From an uncultured Muribaculaceae bacterium (lineage in GTDB: Bacteria > Bacteroidota > Bacteroidia > Bacteroidales > Muribaculaceae), in contig CAJTOZ010000015.1 in NCBI GenBank assembly GCA_910578095.1, positions 1 to 64,000 of the forward strand: DNA of 64,000 nucleotides. Direction: 5' to 3'. A program made the translations under genes and the position numbers. Of this stretch, positions 63,579 through 64,000 are shown piece after piece. The notes beneath the pieces are model-generated. The model made no database searches, was not told the DNA's origin, and saw only the letters and a list, made by a program, of their open reading frames with translations. Each line of letters opens with the position of its first letter. The first letter of the stretch is position 1.

Positions 63579-64000
63579 ATGAACACCACCCACAAGAGTA
63601 TAGACACACTGCTACGGCAACAATTTTTTTCGGATCCCAGCTGCAACAATGATATAGTAATGCACTACGCCGAATGTATCGCTATCATTGAAAAGGCAAT
63701 AGTGGTTGTGAGCGATCTGAAGGATGGATGGAGTAGAATCTTTCACGGTGGATTCTCGGATACTCTTGGATTGGAAGGTGTAGCCACAGAGGCATCCATA
63801 TGGGAAAAAGAGATTCTGGAGCGTATGTCGCCCGCAGAACAGGAAGAAAAATATCTTGCCGAGCTAAGATTTTTTAATTTTCTCAGACATATACCCCGAA
63901 GCAAGCGCGACAGCTATTATCTGGCCACCCATTTGAGAATGACCGGCAGAACGGGCAATATAGCCGATGTGCTGCACCGCATGCATTATTGGTATGAAGA
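63579..64000 (+). CDS. Probable LuxR-type regulator with PAS-like N-terminus (cut by window edge)
   Basis: The open frame from ATG 63579 runs to the window end (140 codons) without a stop. The visible part has an amphipathic N-terminus (I-D-T-L-L-R-Q-Q-F-F), a sensory-like fold with V-V-V-S-D-L-K-D-G-W-S-R-I-F-H-G-G-F, then I-W-E-K-E-I-L-E-R-M and H-R-M-H-Y-W-Y-E. This resembles the N-terminal half of Bacteroidales LuxR-type regulators with a PAS-like domain; the DNA-binding end is outside the window. Divergent from the acetyltransferase gene. Confidence 0.55.
   Translation, partial: MNTTHKSIDTLLRQQFFSDPSCNNDIVMHYAECIAIIEKAIVVVSDLKDGWSRIFHGGFSDTLGLEGVATEASIWEKEILERMSPAEQEEKYLAELRFFNFLRHIPRSKRDSYYLATHLRMTGRTGNIADVLHRMHYWYE

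Overview
The window looks like a gut Bacteroidales chromosome, most plausibly Muribaculaceae or a close relative. This is inferred from a SusC/SusD pair, a hybrid two-component regulator, lipoproteins with short lipoboxes, C-terminal type IX sorting tails, an anSME close to the Bacteroides enzyme, and promoters of the Bacteroidetes TAnnTTTG (-7) type. No rRNA, tRNA, CRISPR array or insertion sequence was recognised.

Region 1 (1-8063, minus strand) is the cytoplasmic and periplasmic end of uronate catabolism: the first codons of kdgK, a galactitol-type PTS EIIC, a DUF4861 lipoprotein, KduD, a GltD-like oxidoreductase, a type-IX-sorted surface protein and a GH88 unsaturated uronyl hydrolase. 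Dispersed hairpin repeats lie in the gaps. Region 2 (8285-12262, minus) is a 1325-residue hybrid two-component sensor/regulator, divergent from the locus it probably controls.

Region 3 (12497-45753, all plus strand, about 33 kb) is a large polysaccharide utilisation locus. It holds four heparinase II/III-type lyases, one PL8-like lyase, SusC/SusD, two Ser-type sulfatases, a GH88-DUF6250 fusion, three GH29 fucosidases and a GH31. A three-gene fimbrial-like outer-membrane module sits between two of the lyases. Transcription seems to be split into blocks starting at 12497, 21461 and 37866. The anSME that would activate the Ser-type sulfatases follows on the opposite strand. Lyases would cut a uronic-acid polymer, GH88 would remove the unsaturated uronate, sulfatases and fucosidases would strip decorations, and KduD/KdgK would feed the deoxy-uronate into central metabolism. 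A sulfated, fucose-decorated glucuronic-acid polysaccharide is the best-fitting substrate class (inference).

Region 4 (47141-63493) is visibly less GC-rich and has a different character: a minus-strand operon and a plus-strand series of aldo-keto reductases, a YqhD-like alcohol dehydrogenase, flavodoxins, a RibD-like reductase, secreted alpha/beta hydrolases, a cupin-carboxymuconolactone decarboxylase fusion, an AraC regulator, a MarR-GNAT fusion and a cupin. It resembles an aldehyde/electrophile reduction island, with several members exported. One gene is an apparently unusual lipoprotein flavodoxin-esterase fusion. Between the two arms lies an unrecognised basic-protein gene whose 3' end runs into a hairpin array with a 23-bp period. 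The window ends with a DUF1349 protein, a maltose O-acetyltransferase-type enzyme and a truncated, probable LuxR-type regulator.
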